DNA of 64,000 nt from Superficieibacter sp. 1612_C1 (GTDB taxonomy: Bacteria; Pseudomonadota; Gammaproteobacteria; Enterobacterales; Enterobacteriaceae): NCBI RefSeq assembly GCF_015234305.1, contig NZ_JADGMI010000001.1:310001-374000 (forward strand), read 5' to 3'. The notes beneath the pieces were generated by a model, which worked only from the letters and a program-made list of their open reading frames with translations, ran no database searches and was not told the origin of the DNA. Shown here piece after piece: positions 27,491 through 36,292 of this stretch; position 1 is the first letter of the stretch, and each line of letters opens with the position of its first letter. The position numbers and the translations under genes are program-made.

Positions 27491-27527
27491 GACAACGTTA
27501 AATGGTTCTTTGTAAGGGGTTGATATT

Positions 27528-27566
27528 ATGGCTTTTGTAGGCCGGGTAAGCGCAGCGCCACCCGGC
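27528..27566 (-). repeat. Single inverted REP after the array
   Basis: GTAGGCCGGGTAAGCGCAGC followed by GCCACCCGGC is a classic REP hairpin, in the opposite orientation to the twelve-unit array. It lies 25 bp from the kinase stop and probably stabilises or ends the leftward sugar operon transcript. Confidence 0.75.
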
Positions 27567-27591
27567 ATAACTACCACTGAACGTCGACCTG

Positions 27592-29112
27592 TCACACGGG
27601 CATAATGTGCTTCTGGCCGCGTGCCATCTCCACCGCATTCTGCCATTCATGCCACCGTTTTTGCAGGCGGCCATGACGTACCATATCGGGTTCGAAGATC
27701 GCATGTTCCGGTAAATACTGACGTAATGCGCCAACGTCCGCTTTCAGCAACGCCTTGCGCGCCAGCAGCGCCGCGCCAGTGGCGGAAAGCTCTGCGACGT
27801 CGCTGCGCATCACCGGACAACCCAGCAGATCCGCCTGATACTGCATCAGCCATCCATTCTTCGTCGGCCCACCGTCCACCATCAGCGCCTTCAGGGCAAA
27901 ATCGCTGTGCTGACGCATGGCGACCGCCACGTCGGCAATCTGATAGGTGATCGACTCCAGCGCGGCGCGGATCAGATGCGCGCGCTTCACGCCCCGGCTC
28001 AGGCCGTGGATTAATCCGCGCGCCTGCTCGTCCCACCACGGCGCACCGAGGCCGGTTAACGCTGGCACAAAATAGACGCCAAGGGTGGATTCGACGGAGG
28101 CGGGCAGGGTATTTAGCTGCTGCGCCAGCTCCGCGGCGGGAAGCTCGCTTAAGCCGGTGCTGTCAGCCATCCACGCCACCGCATCGCCGGTATGCGGAAT
28201 ATTGCCTTCCAGACCGTATACCAGACGTTCGCCATCGTGCCAGGCCACGGTGGTCGCCAGCGTGTTAACGCCAAATTGCGCGGAAGAGACCGGGGCCATC
28301 ACTGACGATCCGGTGCCATAGGTGGCTTTCACGCGCCCCTCTTCGCCCAGACTGTGCGCGAACAGCGCCGCGTGAGAGTCTCCAATCATCGCGAGGATCG
28401 GAATGCCATCCGGGATGCCTTTCAGCCCCTTCGTACGGCCAAACTCGCCGCTCGACGGGCGGATTTCCGGCAGCGCAGCATGGGGAATGCCGAACAGGGC
28501 CAGCATCTCCTCATCCCAGCCAGCGGTTTGCAGATTAAAGAGCTGCGTGCGTGAGGCGTTCGAGTAATCGCAGCAGAACGCTTCACCGCCGGTGAAATGC
28601 CACAGCAGCCAGCTGTCCACCGTTCCCAGACAAATCTCCGCCTCGGCAGCGAGGGCCTGGCCGCCTGGTACGGCATCCAGCAGCCAGCGCATTTTAGAGG
28701 CGGAAAACAGCGGAGCGACGGGCAGGCCGGTGATGGCTTTTATCCGCTCCTCGCTGCCCTGCTGACGCAGGCTCTGGCAAAACGCCGCTGTGCGTGAGCA
28801 CTGCCAGCTGAGCGCCGGACCAATCGCCCGACCGTTGCTGCGATACCAGCCGACCGCCGTCTCGCGCTGGTTGCTGATCGCCAGCGCGGCGACACGATCG
28901 GCACCGACCGCGGCCACCGCCTGCGAGACCACATCCAGGGAAGCTTCAATCAGCAGATCCGCCGACTGCTCCACCCAGCCTTCGCGCGGCGTCTGGATCG
29001 ACAACCCGCGGGAAAACGTCGCCACGACCTTGCCCGCCGCATCGATTGCCACCGCTTTCGCGTTGGTGGTGCCCTCATCAAGCGCAATAACGATCTCTTT
29101 ACTCACCGACAT
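27592..29112 (-). CDS. FGGY-family carbohydrate kinase
   Basis: A 506-residue kinase. The N-terminal phosphate motif is ALDEGTTNAKAVAID; GDSHAALFAHSLG and TYGTGSSVM lie in the middle, and GLGAPWWDEQARGLIHGL plus MVDGGPTKNGWLMQYQADLLG are the C-terminal FGGY signatures. Family members phosphorylate ketoses, pentitols or glycerol. As the last gene of a leftward operon with a sugar isomerase and a split transketolase, it should phosphorylate the ketose made by the isomerase. D-apulose is a candidate substrate from gene context only. Confidence 0.88.
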   Translation of the reverse strand: MSVSKEIVIALDEGTTNAKAVAIDAAGKVVATFSRGLSIQTPREGWVEQSADLLIEASLDVVSQAVAAVGADRVAALAISNQRETAVGWYRSNGRAIGPALSWQCSRTAAFCQSLRQQGSEERIKAITGLPVAPLFSASKMRWLLDAVPGGQALAAEAEICLGTVDSWLLWHFTGGEAFCCDYSNASRTQLFNLQTAGWDEEMLALFGIPHAALPEIRPSSGEFGRTKGLKGIPDGIPILAMIGDSHAALFAHSLGEEGRVKATYGTGSSVMAPVSSAQFGVNTLATTVAWHDGERLVYGLEGNIPHTGDAVAWMADSTGLSELPAAELAQQLNTLPASVESTLGVYFVPALTGLGAPWWDEQARGLIHGLSRGVKRAHLIRAALESITYQIADVAVAMRQHSDFALKALMVDGGPTKNGWLMQYQADLLGCPVMRSDVAELSATGAALLARKALLKADVGALRQYLPEHAIFEPDMVRHGRLQKRWHEWQNAVEMARGQKHIMPV

Positions 29113-29129
29113 AGTGTGCTCCGCCGTCC

Positions 29130-30548
29130 TTACTGGTGCAGGTAGGTGCTGACGCCGAGATAGCGCGTGAAGGCTTCGTGTAACACGTCGGCGCTGGCGG
29201 AGTGGTTCATCGCTACGTGATGCTCAAAGCCGTTGCGGCAAATCCAGTTCAGCAGATTTTCCAGATGCGGCACTTCAATTACCGCACGGCAGCCTACCGT
29301 ATCCAGCGGATCATCCACCGATTTACCCGCGCCGACGTAAGCTTTGATTTCCCCGGTCAGGTCATCGGTGCTCAACCGGAAATAGGTAAGATCGCCGCTG
29401 CGAAAACGTCCGTGCACCGCGCCGCAGGTATTCTCTTTGCCGACGGTCGTACCGATGATATCCGCCGTGCCCATATGCGGAGTATCCAGGCTGGCGGCGG
29501 CGAAGTTACCGCAGTGAAACAGCACGCATTTGTTGCGATCGTCGCCGAAGTTATTGTTCCAGTCGGCAATCGAAGCCGGACTCATATTGCTGCTCGCCAG
29601 CGCGTACATCGACAGCGCGCCCATCACGTCCACTTCGCAGGCGCTAGGCATCAGCTGGCCGGACATCACGCTCATAATGGAGCACACGTTGATCCCGAGG
29701 TTTTCCTGAAGAGAAGTCCAGCACTGGATAGCGGTGGTGTCGATGTCGTTGGCAATCACCCATTCGCTGATCACCACGAACAGTTTCGCCATCGTCACCA
29801 GTTTGTCCGCCGGAATGCCGCTGGCGTCGGCGTTGTCGATCAGCAGGCGGCGTTTTTCATCCACGCGAATATCGTCGTCGCGCAGCAGTTTGATGCGGGT
29901 AAAGACTTCGGAGAGGTCAAGGGTTTCAACCGCAATACCGAGACGCTCAAGCAGTTTTTCGCTGTAGCGCACGGTATTAAAGCCCGCCGGACGAGCGCCG
30001 ATGGCCCCGACGCGCACGCCGCGCATGCTGCTCACCACGCGACAAATCTGCTCAAACCGCTTCAGATCCTGCGCGAAGACCTCGCCATCCAGCGCGCAAA
30101 CGTGCTGGGTTGTCAGGGTGAAGGGAATGCCGTACTGGCGCAGGTTATTACACAGCGAGATTTTACCGCAGAAGCTGTCGCGGCGGGTGGCAAGACCCAT
30201 TTTATCAAGGTTGTCTTCCTGCGCCTGGACCAGCACCGGTACATTCAGACCGGACAGCCGCAGCGTTTCGGCGACGGCTTTTTCATCGCCAAAGTTCGGC
30301 AGCAGCACCACGACGCCGTGGATCTCATCGCGATGCGCGCGAAACAGCTCCGCGCAAACCTTCGCGTCCTGACGCGTTTCCACGCCGCCGAGTTCGGTCT
30401 GCGTTTCGTCCACCATAATGGTGTTAATGCCAAGGCGGGCAAAAAGCGCCACCGCCTGTTCACGCGCCTCAGCCACCAGGTAGCTGGGGAAAAATCCCCG
30501 GTTGCCAATAATGACCGCCATGGTTAATTGTTGCGGGATTCGGGACAT
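29130..30548 (-). CDS. L-fucose/L-arabinose isomerase-family sugar isomerase
   Basis: A 472-residue protein with the FucI/AraA-type fold. The predicted metal ligands are Glu in CWTSLQENLG, Asp in CEVDVMGALS and His in AMNHS, in the order and spacing of FucI (Glu, Asp, His). The N-terminal domain (GNRGFFPSYLVAEAREQAV) also matches FucI. It is shorter than E. coli FucI (591) and close to AraA (500). It should interconvert an aldose and ketose for the kinase encoded 17 bp downstream. The sugar is not known; see the sugar-module finding. Confidence 0.85.
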   Translation of the reverse strand: MSRIPQQLTMAVIIGNRGFFPSYLVAEAREQAVALFARLGINTIMVDETQTELGGVETRQDAKVCAELFRAHRDEIHGVVVLLPNFGDEKAVAETLRLSGLNVPVLVQAQEDNLDKMGLATRRDSFCGKISLCNNLRQYGIPFTLTTQHVCALDGEVFAQDLKRFEQICRVVSSMRGVRVGAIGARPAGFNTVRYSEKLLERLGIAVETLDLSEVFTRIKLLRDDDIRVDEKRRLLIDNADASGIPADKLVTMAKLFVVISEWVIANDIDTTAIQCWTSLQENLGINVCSIMSVMSGQLMPSACEVDVMGALSMYALASSNMSPASIADWNNNFGDDRNKCVLFHCGNFAAASLDTPHMGTADIIGTTVGKENTCGAVHGRFRSGDLTYFRLSTDDLTGEIKAYVGAGKSVDDPLDTVGCRAVIEVPHLENLLNWICRNGFEHHVAMNHSASADVLHEAFTRYLGVSTYLHQ

Positions 30549-30583
30549 TGCATAATCTCCAGTAAGGTTCAGCGTAATTATTG

Positions 30584-31531
30584 TTATCGTTGTGCCTGAC
30601 AGAGCGCGGTTGCGTTTTTCACTACGCCTGCCGCGTCGATTTCATGTCGTGCGCGGGTGGAGGCGCGGTCGGCGGCAATAGCGTACTGACCATCGGGAAT
30701 ACCGAGTCGGCGCAGGGGAATGCCGCATCCTGCTTCCGCCAGCACTTCCGCCACCAGGCTGCCCACGCCGCCGTTGACGTTATGTTCTTCCACGCTGACC
30801 ACCGCCTTGTGCTGCTTCAGCAGCTCAAGAAGCTGGGTGGTATTACACGGACGAATAGAAGGTACACTGATCACGCTGGCCTCAATACCGGCTTGCGCCA
30901 GTTGTGTGGCGGCCTCGACAATTTCATGCACCGTCGAACCCATCGCCACCAGCGCGACATCCGTACCTTTGCGCAGCACGTCAATATTGCCGGGCGTGAA
31001 GCGATAGTCGTCATCATGCAGTTCCGGCAGGGCTTTACCATCCAGGCGAATATAAACCGGGCCAATATGTTCCAGCGCGTAATCAATAATCTGTCGGCAC
31101 TCCAGCGGGCTGGAAGGGGCGTAGATTTCGATATTGCCGAAACCGCGTAGTACGGAGATATCGTCAATACTGTGGTGGGTACTGGCCAGCGGGCCGTAGC
31201 TCGCCCCGGCATTCAGGCCGAACAGCTTGACGTTAGTGTTGTTGTAGCAAATATCGACTTTAATCTGCTCGTTGGCGCGGGAAATCAAAAACGGCGCGGC
31301 GTTACAGGTGACGGCGATTTTACCGCCGATGGCCAGCCCGGCTGCCGCGCCAACCAGCGTTTGTTCTGCGATACCGACGTTGACCAGACGGTCGGGGAAT
31401 TTTTTAATAAACGGCGAGATTTTGGCGGTAGAGGTCGAATCCGCCACTACCGGCACCAGGTCCACACCGCGATCGACGGCATCAATAAAGGCATTCACCA
31501 TCACCGTGGCGAGATGTTCGCTATTACTCAT
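30584..31531 (-). CDS. Transketolase C-terminal subunit
   Basis: A 315-residue protein equal to the second half of a transketolase: the pyrimidine-binding domain (FPDRLVNVGIAEQTLVGAAAG with catalytic Glu) and the C-terminal domain (GTDVALVAMGSTVHE). The upstream gene encodes the TPP-pyrophosphate half, and they overlap by 8 bp with separate starts. Such split transketolases form heteromers in bacteria and archaea. Within a sugar operon with isomerase and kinase, it probably acts on the phosphorylated ketose. Confidence 0.92.
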   Translation of the reverse strand: MSNSEHLATVMVNAFIDAVDRGVDLVPVVADSTSTAKISPFIKKFPDRLVNVGIAEQTLVGAAAGLAIGGKIAVTCNAAPFLISRANEQIKVDICYNNTNVKLFGLNAGASYGPLASTHHSIDDISVLRGFGNIEIYAPSSPLECRQIIDYALEHIGPVYIRLDGKALPELHDDDYRFTPGNIDVLRKGTDVALVAMGSTVHEIVEAATQLAQAGIEASVISVPSIRPCNTTQLLELLKQHKAVVSVEEHNVNGGVGSLVAEVLAEAGCGIPLRRLGIPDGQYAIAADRASTRARHEIDAAGVVKNATALCQAQR

Positions 31532-32354
31532 CTTTCAGTTCCTCCAGCGCCAGTTCAATCTCTTCACCTTTCGGCACCCGGTGGTGCCATTCAGGGCGTC
31601 CCTGAATAAAGGAGATCCCCGCGCCTTTCGTGGTATTGGCAATCACCACATGCGGTTTACCGTTAGGCTGTAACCCTTCCAGCGTGGCGACCACATCCGC
31701 CATGTCGTTGCCGCGGCATTCGGTGACTTCCATCCCAAACGCGCGCCATTTTTCATCCAGCGGATCGGTGTTCATGATCTCTTTGGTCGATCCTGCCAGT
31801 TGCAGGTTGTTTTTATCGTTAATGATGATCAGGTTATCGAGCTGATAGTGCGCTGCCACCAGCGCCGCTTCCCAGTTACTGCCTTCCGCCAGTTCGCCGT
31901 CACCGGTGATGGCGAAGACGCGACGTTTACTGTTACTGCGTTTCGCAGCAAGGGCGATCCCCACCGCCACTGGCAGGCCGTGACCCAGCGCACCGGTATT
32001 GAGTTCGATACCCGGCGTTTTGTGTTTCACCGGATGGCCAGGCAGATGCGAGTCCGCGTGTTGATAGGTAGAGAGCCATTCGACCGGAATAAACCCGGCT
32101 TCGGCGAGCACGCAGTAATAGCCGCCGACGGCGTGGCCTTTGGACTGAATATAAATATCGCGCTCGTCGCTCTCTTGCAGCGCGGGCGAGCAGTTCAGGA
32201 TACGAAAATAGAGGGCGGTCAGCAGTTCGACCTGTGACAAATCAGCCCCGGTATGGCCCCCTGCCGGACTTTCCGCATTGAGGACAATAATGCGACGACG
32301 GACGGCACGCGCTTTTTTCTCAAGCTCCTCGACGGAGAGCGAAAACGGATTCAT
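31524..32354 (-). CDS. Transketolase N-terminal subunit
   Basis: A 276-residue protein covering the TPP-pyrophosphate domain. ADLSQVELLTALYF, KGHAVGGYY, GALGHGLPVAVG and the thiamine motif GDGELAEGSNWEAALVAAHY...NN are clear. ATG 32354 follows an AGAGGTG ribosome site; a longer in-frame start at 32429 would run through the likely promoter and operator. It is the first gene of the leftward operon, divergent from the SorC-type regulator. The operator-like TGAATAAATATTC (32384-32396) is 30 bp upstream. Confidence 0.92.
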   Translation of the reverse strand: MNPFSLSVEELEKKARAVRRRIIVLNAESPAGGHTGADLSQVELLTALYFRILNCSPALQESDERDIYIQSKGHAVGGYYCVLAEAGFIPVEWLSTYQHADSHLPGHPVKHKTPGIELNTGALGHGLPVAVGIALAAKRSNSKRRVFAITGDGELAEGSNWEAALVAAHYQLDNLIIINDKNNLQLAGSTKEIMNTDPLDEKWRAFGMEVTECRGNDMADVVATLEGLQPNGKPHVVIANTTKGAGISFIQGRPEWHHRVPKGEEIELALEELKDE

Positions 32355-32383
32355 AAAGCACCTCTTGAATGTATAATCTGTTA

Positions 32384-32396
32384 TGAATAAATATTC
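32384..32396 (-). promoter_or_regulatory. Shared operator motif a (transketolase operon)
   Basis: TGAATAAATATTC, close to a palindrome, is present as its exact reverse complement at 43637-43649. It lies 30-42 bp upstream of the transketolase start, in the promoter zone. Confidence 0.5.
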
Positions 32397-32482
32397 CAGC
32401 AGGGTAAAAGTGAACTCCGAACGTGGCATAACCAGTCAGGCTACATCGCCATTTCTTACTGCTCGGAATATATATTCACTAC

Positions 32483-32496
32483 TGATTTATTATTCA
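32483..32496 (+). promoter_or_regulatory. Shared operator motif b (sugar operon / regulator gap)
   Basis: TGATTTATTATTCA is repeated without mismatch at 43654-43667, upstream of the ABC importer. The position between divergent genes fits control by the SorC-type regulator. Confidence 0.5.
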
Positions 32497-32661
32497 TGAG
32501 GTAAAGATATGCCTTGTTGAACGCTTTGTCTACGACAACAACCGTGTTGCTTTACAGAAAAGCGAGTACGATCACAAATGATCGCGCGTGCAGACGGCGG
32601 CTGGCTTGTTAAATATTCATCAATGCATAAAAATAACAGGCAGTAAATCAAGGGGAACACT

Positions 32662-33612
32662 ATGTCTAAGCAGGATGAGCAGCGCTTGCTGGTGAAGATC
32701 GCCACGCTTTATTACAGTGAAAATAAAAAACAGTCCGAGATAGCCTCGCTGCTTCATCTCTCCCAGTCTTTCGTCTCGCGGGCGTTAACGCGCTGTCAGA
32801 AAGAAGGGCTGGTGAAAATCACCGTCGTGCAGCCGACCAATATTTTTGTCTCGCTGGAGAAAGCCATTGAGGAGCAGTACGGCATTCGCCAGGCGATTGT
32901 GGTCGATACCGGCGAAAACCCCGGTAACGCGCAGATCAAGCATGCCATCGGCAGCGCGGCGGCGCACTACGTCGAGACCCGCCTGCGCCCGGAAGACCTG
33001 GTGGGGATCTCCTCCTGGAGCAGCACCATTCGCTGCATGGTAGATGAAATGCATCCGCAGAACATCCGCGCGGCCGGGGTGATTCAGCTATTAGGTGGCG
33101 TTGGCCCCAATGGTAACGTGCAGGCCACGATCCTGACCCAACAATTAGCAGCGCATCTGGGGTGCCCGGCCTGGCTGCTGCCGTCACAGAGCATCGAACA
33201 CTCGGTTGAGGAACGCACCCGGCTGGTCAGCAGCCCGGACGTTGCCGCAGTAGTGGAAAAGTTTGCTCAGGTGGACGTAGCGATTGTCGGCATCGGCGAG
33301 CTGGAACCTTCCCAGCTATTGAAAAATTCCGGTAACTATTACAACGAACAGATGCTGACACTGCTCTCCGAACGCGGCGCGGTAGGGGATATCTGTCTGC
33401 ATTATTACGACGCAGCGGGTAACCCGGTTCTGAGCCATGAAGAAGATCCGGTAATTGGTATGGAGCTGTCGCAGATCCGCGCCTGTCCGCAGGTGATTGC
33501 GCTGGCAGGCGGACCGGAAAAAAGGAATGCCATTCGTGGGGCGTTGCAGGGAAATTATATCGATGTGTTGATTACGGATTACCCGACGGCGCGGAGTCTG
33601 GTGAAAGGCTGA
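32662..33612 (+). CDS. SorC-family sugar-responsive regulator
   Basis: A 316-residue protein. The N-terminal helix-turn-helix (residues about 8-50; [21 protein letters not shown]) is followed by a sugar-phosphate-binding domain with the family features [35 protein letters not shown] and [18 protein letters not shown]. SorC/CggR-type regulators bind phosphorylated sugars and control the adjacent operon. It is divergent from the transketolase-isomerase-kinase operon and probably also controls the ABC importer operon through shared motifs. ATG 32662 follows AAGGGGAA. Confidence 0.9.
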   Translation: MSKQDEQRLLVKIATLYYSENKKQSEIASLLHLSQSFVSRALTRCQKEGLVKITVVQPTNIFVSLEKAIEEQYGIRQAIVVDTGENPGNAQIKHAIGSAAAHYVETRLRPEDLVGISSWSSTIRCMVDEMHPQNIRAAGVIQLLGGVGPNGNVQATILTQQLAAHLGCPAWLLPSQSIEHSVEERTRLVSSPDVAAVVEKFAQVDVAIVGIGELEPSQLLKNSGNYYNEQMLTLLSERGAVGDICLHYYDAAGNPVLSHEEDPVIGMELSQIRACPQVIALAGGPEKRNAIRGALQGNYIDVLITDYPTARSLVKG

Positions 33613-33641
33613 AAATTCACGCAGCAGGAAAGTCATTTAAA

Positions 33642-34196
33642 ATGGAAAAACGTATTACCGAAGCCAGTAAGTTTTTAAGTTTTGTACTGCGCCATCAGCC
33701 TGAAGCCATTGGACTGAGGCTGGACGCTGAAGGCTGGGCAGATATCAATGAACTGATTGTCCGCGCTACCAGCGATGGCAAGGTATTAACTCGCGAACTG
33801 ATAACCACCGTCGTTGAAACCAGCGATAAAAAACGTTTTACCCTATCGGAAGACGGAGAACGTATCCGCGCCGCGCAGGGGCATTCGACGCCGCAGGTGG
33901 CGATAAACTACCCGGAAAAAAGGCCGCCCGAGTTTTTATATCACGGCACGGCGAGCCGCTTTCTTGAGGCGATTAACGCGCAGGGACTGCGCCCCGGCTC
34001 GCGTCACTATGTGCATCTCTCTGCGGATGAAGAAACGGCCAGATCGGTAGGTCTGCGCCATGGTAAGCCGGTGATATTAAAAGTAAAGGCGGGAGAGATG
34101 TATCAGCGCGGCGTAAAGTTTTATCTGGCCGAGAATGGGGTATGGCTGGTAGCGGAGGTAGGAAGGGCGTTTTTACTGGGTGAGACAGATCAATGA
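33642..34196 (+). CDS. kptA: RNA 2'-phosphotransferase (Tpt1/KptA family)
   Basis: A 184-residue protein with the KptA features [51 protein letters not shown] and [20 protein letters not shown]. The family removes an internal RNA 2'-phosphate by ADP-ribosylation with NAD. In fungi this finishes tRNA splicing; bacteria lack that splicing route, so the bacterial substrate is unresolved, although E. coli KptA can replace yeast Tpt1. It starts the block that separates the two halves of the sugar module. ATG 33642 follows CAGGAA. Confidence 0.92.
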   Translation: MEKRITEASKFLSFVLRHQPEAIGLRLDAEGWADINELIVRATSDGKVLTRELITTVVETSDKKRFTLSEDGERIRAAQGHSTPQVAINYPEKRPPEFLYHGTASRFLEAINAQGLRPGSRHYVHLSADEETARSVGLRHGKPVILKVKAGEMYQRGVKFYLAENGVWLVAEVGRAFLLGETDQ

Positions 34197-34300
34197 TGAG
34201 AGCATCAAAAGGAGCCGTTGTACTTTGATCTGACTCAAAATGAAAATAACCGTAATAAAATCAACCTGATTTTATTTTTCACTTCTTAACAGGGATACCC

Positions 34301-34666
34301 ATGCGCTTACAAACGATTCTTTTACTGTCAGGGATCCTGAATTTAACCGGATGCGTGGTCGCGGATATGGACTCGTCCAATTATCGCTACGTTCCCTGGA
34401 TACAGGTGTTTCAAAAAGTGGATTCGACAGGTCAGACAAACATTCGCGAACGCAAGGAGGCGCTCTACAGCTGTGGCGTGGATCGAAGCGAAAACCTTGA
34501 CGATAAAAACTGGGGATTAAACATTCAGCATGGGAATGAAACCCTGAAAGAAAGTGTCGACAGGAATCAAAGGATCTTCAGATGCATGGAAAGTAAAGGC
34601 TATCAGGTCTATGGCTTTGATGAATGCGGGCCACTGAAAAAGCCCAGCGGTTTATGCCCTAACTAA
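34301..34666 (+). CDS. Small lipoprotein of unknown function
   Basis: A 121-residue predicted lipoprotein. A short signal peptide ends in lipobox LTGC (Cys18), with Val at +2, which favours outer-membrane sorting. The mature part holds four further cysteines in CGVDRSENL, FRCMESKGY, ECGPL and GLCPN, which may form disulphides. Conserved-looking segments include ERKEALYSCG and NWGLN. I do not recognise a function. The 3' end overlaps a possible small gene on the other strand. Confidence 0.7.
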   Translation: MRLQTILLLSGILNLTGCVVADMDSSNYRYVPWIQVFQKVDSTGQTNIRERKEALYSCGVDRSENLDDKNWGLNIQHGNETLKESVDRNQRIFRCMESKGYQVYGFDECGPLKKPSGLCPN

Positions 34667-34796
34667 ATACCGTATATCCCGTTTCTGCACACAGCATTAA
34701 CATTGCTCCCTGCAATTCATAATAACGCTTTAGCGTAAAGTCATCCCTGACGGTTTCTCCGGCCGGTACACGCTTGCGCGCGACCGATGAGGCCAT
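34659..34796 (-). CDS. Possible 45-residue small protein
   Basis: An open frame on the minus strand starts at ATG 34796 (MASSVARKRVPAGETVRD) and ends at TAG 34659-34661, with a hydrophobic C-terminal third (QGAMLMLCAETGYTVFS). It lies downstream of the AriR-like gene at 34843. The upstream AGCGAGAG sits too close to the ATG to be a good ribosome site, so it may be a remnant or a non-coding stretch. Low confidence. Confidence 0.25.
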   Translation of the reverse strand: MASSVARKRVPAGETVRDDFTLKRYYELQGAMLMLCAETGYTVFS

Positions 34797-34842
34797 CTCT
34801 CGCTGTCGTCTTCCGGCCGGAGCCGGACTACGTCCATTGGCG

Positions 34843-35103
34843 TTAGTTCTTTTCTTCGTTCAGGCCTGCCAGTGTATGCAGGTACGGCACATGTTGAGCA
34901 GCAATTTCCGGTGTATTCATCGATTTCAACCAACTTCTGGCCTCATTGATTTCAACAAGTCGTTCGTCGCTGGCTTCCTCTCTGGCCATGTAACTAAGCT
35001 CATTGATAAGAGAAAAAACGCTTATCTCTTTTTCACTGAGCGCCAGGCTAAGTGCCGCTTCGCCAATAATGACGTGGCCTATCTCGTCTTCTGGAAATAA
35101 CAC
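34843..35103 (-). CDS. YmgB/AriR-related small protein
   Basis: An 86-residue acidic protein related in size and helical pattern to the YmgB/AriR family (IGEAALSLALSEKEISVFSLINELSYMAREE followed by a second helix pair). The start is a GTG at 35101-35103, because a near-perfect AAAGGAGG lies seven bases upstream; the longer open frame to 35259 has no such site. The AriR family comprises small dimeric regulators of acid resistance and biofilm formation. It lies apart from the ycgZ-like operon and is the most divergent member of the local set. Confidence 0.6.
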   Translation of the reverse strand: MLFPEDEIGHVIIGEAALSLALSEKEISVFSLINELSYMAREEASDERLVEINEARSWLKSMNTPEIAAQHVPYLHTLAGLNEEKN

Positions 35104-35332
35104 TATAAAACCTCCTTTGGTACGAGTGGATGACAACCTCACTACACACTGTAGACCCTTGCTACGGATAAGACGCAAGATTAAGGCCAGCAAGACAAAT
35201 AAAAGAGATATTCGGATTAATCGATAAAATACGGCGGCGTTAAGGGCGTCAGAGCACAAAATGGCAGCCAGAAGTTTCGCTTAAAGCGCGCGAGATGTTA
35301 CACTGTATATACATCCAACAGTCGGAGGGGCT

Positions 35333-35536
35333 TTGACAAAAGATCATACAGGAAAGGGATTTGATTTAAGTGAACTTATCGGACAAGTTGTCGTTGACAT
35401 GCTGGCACCCGCCAGGGTTATTACGGTCCACGATATTATCGAGTCGCTTCACAGCGTAATGGAGATAACAGAAAATCAATCCAGACGTGAAAACTGCAAG
35501 CTGTTGATTGAAACGCTTGCTCGTAAAATGCACTAA
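35333..35536 (+). CDS. YmgB/AriR-related small protein, rightward
   Basis: A 67-residue protein from a TTG start (35333-35335) behind GGAGGGG (35324-35330). The sequence GKGFDLSELIGQVVVDMLAPARVITVHDIIESL and the C-terminal NCKLLIETLARKMH follow the two-helix pattern of YmgA/AriR proteins: a start helix, a short loop before a second helix, then a final helix. It is the only member of the local set on the plus strand. The unusual TTG start and the strong ribosome site suggest controlled translation. Function is inferred only by family resemblance. Confidence 0.6.
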   Translation: MTKDHTGKGFDLSELIGQVVVDMLAPARVITVHDIIESLHSVMEITENQSRRENCKLLIETLARKMH

Positions 35537-35629
35537 GGCATCTGGCACAAAAGGTTTTCTACCTCCAATACGAGGGTTATTTTCTACTCCGAACAGACAT
35601 GCCGCCAGCAACGGTGCGATCTGCTCGAA

Positions 35630-35920
35630 TCAGTGTGTATGCCGGGCGCTGGCTGAACGAGGAAAAAAGTAATCTTCATCTTCCGTTTTGCGACCCACTA
35701 CGATTTCAAGACAGCTCCGCAGAATATCCAGTTGTACAACATCAGAGCATTTCTCAAGCTCGCTAATGAGACAAAGAATGATGGCCTTGTTAGTCAGCGT
35801 GACGTTATTGATCAGCAATTGCTTAATGATCCCATCAAGGACATGCTGCTCGGCGGCATACATATCTCCGTTGTCCAGAAACCACGCATGAAAGGCGGGT
35901 TGATTTGTTGTCTGGCGCAT
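35630..35920 (-). CDS. ariR: AriR/YmgB-like connector protein
   Basis: A 96-residue protein clearly similar to E. coli AriR (YmgB). The shared core runs from QLLINNVTLTNKAIILCLISEL to LDILRSCLEIVVGRKTED, against E. coli [20 protein letters not shown] and [20 protein letters not shown] as remembered. E. coli AriR is a small dimer that affects biofilm formation and acid resistance, acting with YcgZ and YmgA through the Rcs system. It is third in a leftward operon after ycgZ-like and ymgA-like genes, the same order as in E. coli. Ribosome site AAGGAAA precedes ATG 35920. Confidence 0.8.
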   Translation of the reverse strand: MRQTTNQPAFHAWFLDNGDMYAAEQHVLDGIIKQLLINNVTLTNKAIILCLISELEKCSDVVQLDILRSCLEIVVGRKTEDEDYFFPRSASARHTH

Positions 35921-35994
35921 ACTATTTCCTTCAGTGATTAATTTAAGCCGACAGATTGTATTGACGTAACCTCAGATTTTCAGCAGCTGACGAC

Positions 35995-36225
35995 TCAGCT
36001 GCCGGTCAGATTACTTTCGTCAGGGATAATCTGCTCCGCAGGGACTAACTTTGCTTTTACCTGTGCCACGGCATGATTGAGTGCATGTGAATGCTGGCTA
36101 TCCTTACTTGCATCCAGTGCGGTTTCCAGCTTCTGAAGCACGATCTCCGGGGTAAAAGAACATGTTTCATTCAGCAATTCCATCACAATGTCTCCAATAA
36201 CGACATGGGTCTGGTTCTCTTTCAT
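35995..36225 (-). CDS. YmgA-like small protein
   Basis: A 76-residue protein (VVIGDIVMELLNETCSFTPEIVLQKLETALDAS) that fits the YmgA/AriR helical pattern and sits between ycgZ-like and ariR-like genes, as YmgA does in E. coli. Sequence match to E. coli YmgA is weak, so the name rests mostly on gene order. Probable role is small connector-type regulation of surface or biofilm genes. Confidence 0.65.
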   Translation of the reverse strand: MKENQTHVVIGDIVMELLNETCSFTPEIVLQKLETALDASKDSQHSHALNHAVAQVKAKLVPAEQIIPDESNLTGS

Positions 36226-36292
36226 CTCTACTCTTCAGGATAATGATTAACCTCCTGGCAACAATACCGCTTCCTTGCTGCTGGAAGGAGGT

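Larger units (their letters stand above)
32355..32661. other. Divergent control region of the sugar operon and SorC regulator
   Basis: A 307-bp AT-rich gap with no credible gene. It holds two short motifs, 32384-32396 and 32483-32496, which recur upstream of the ABC importer operon 11 kb away (43637-43667). It should contain both divergent promoters and the operators of the SorC-type regulator. Confidence 0.6.

Noticed and set aside
27278-27646. Protein-coding frame through the repeat array
   Set aside because: It exists only because 64-65 bp repeats keep a GC-rich frame open, and it runs antisense into the kinase end.
29202-30527. 441-residue frame antisense to the sugar isomerase gene
   Set aside because: Same reason: the leftward gene encodes a recognisable isomerase with metal ligands, and the opposite frame is low-complexity.
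31524-31531. Split transketolase as a frameshifted single gene
   Set aside because: Each half starts and ends at natural domain borders with its own start codon, and split transketolases of this layout are known. The 8-bp overlap fits translational coupling.
35303-35322. LexA-box-like CTGTATATACATCCAACAG before the TTG-start small gene
   Set aside because: The left half fits, but the required CTG-N10-CAG spacing fails (CAG falls three bases too far), so SOS control is not supported.
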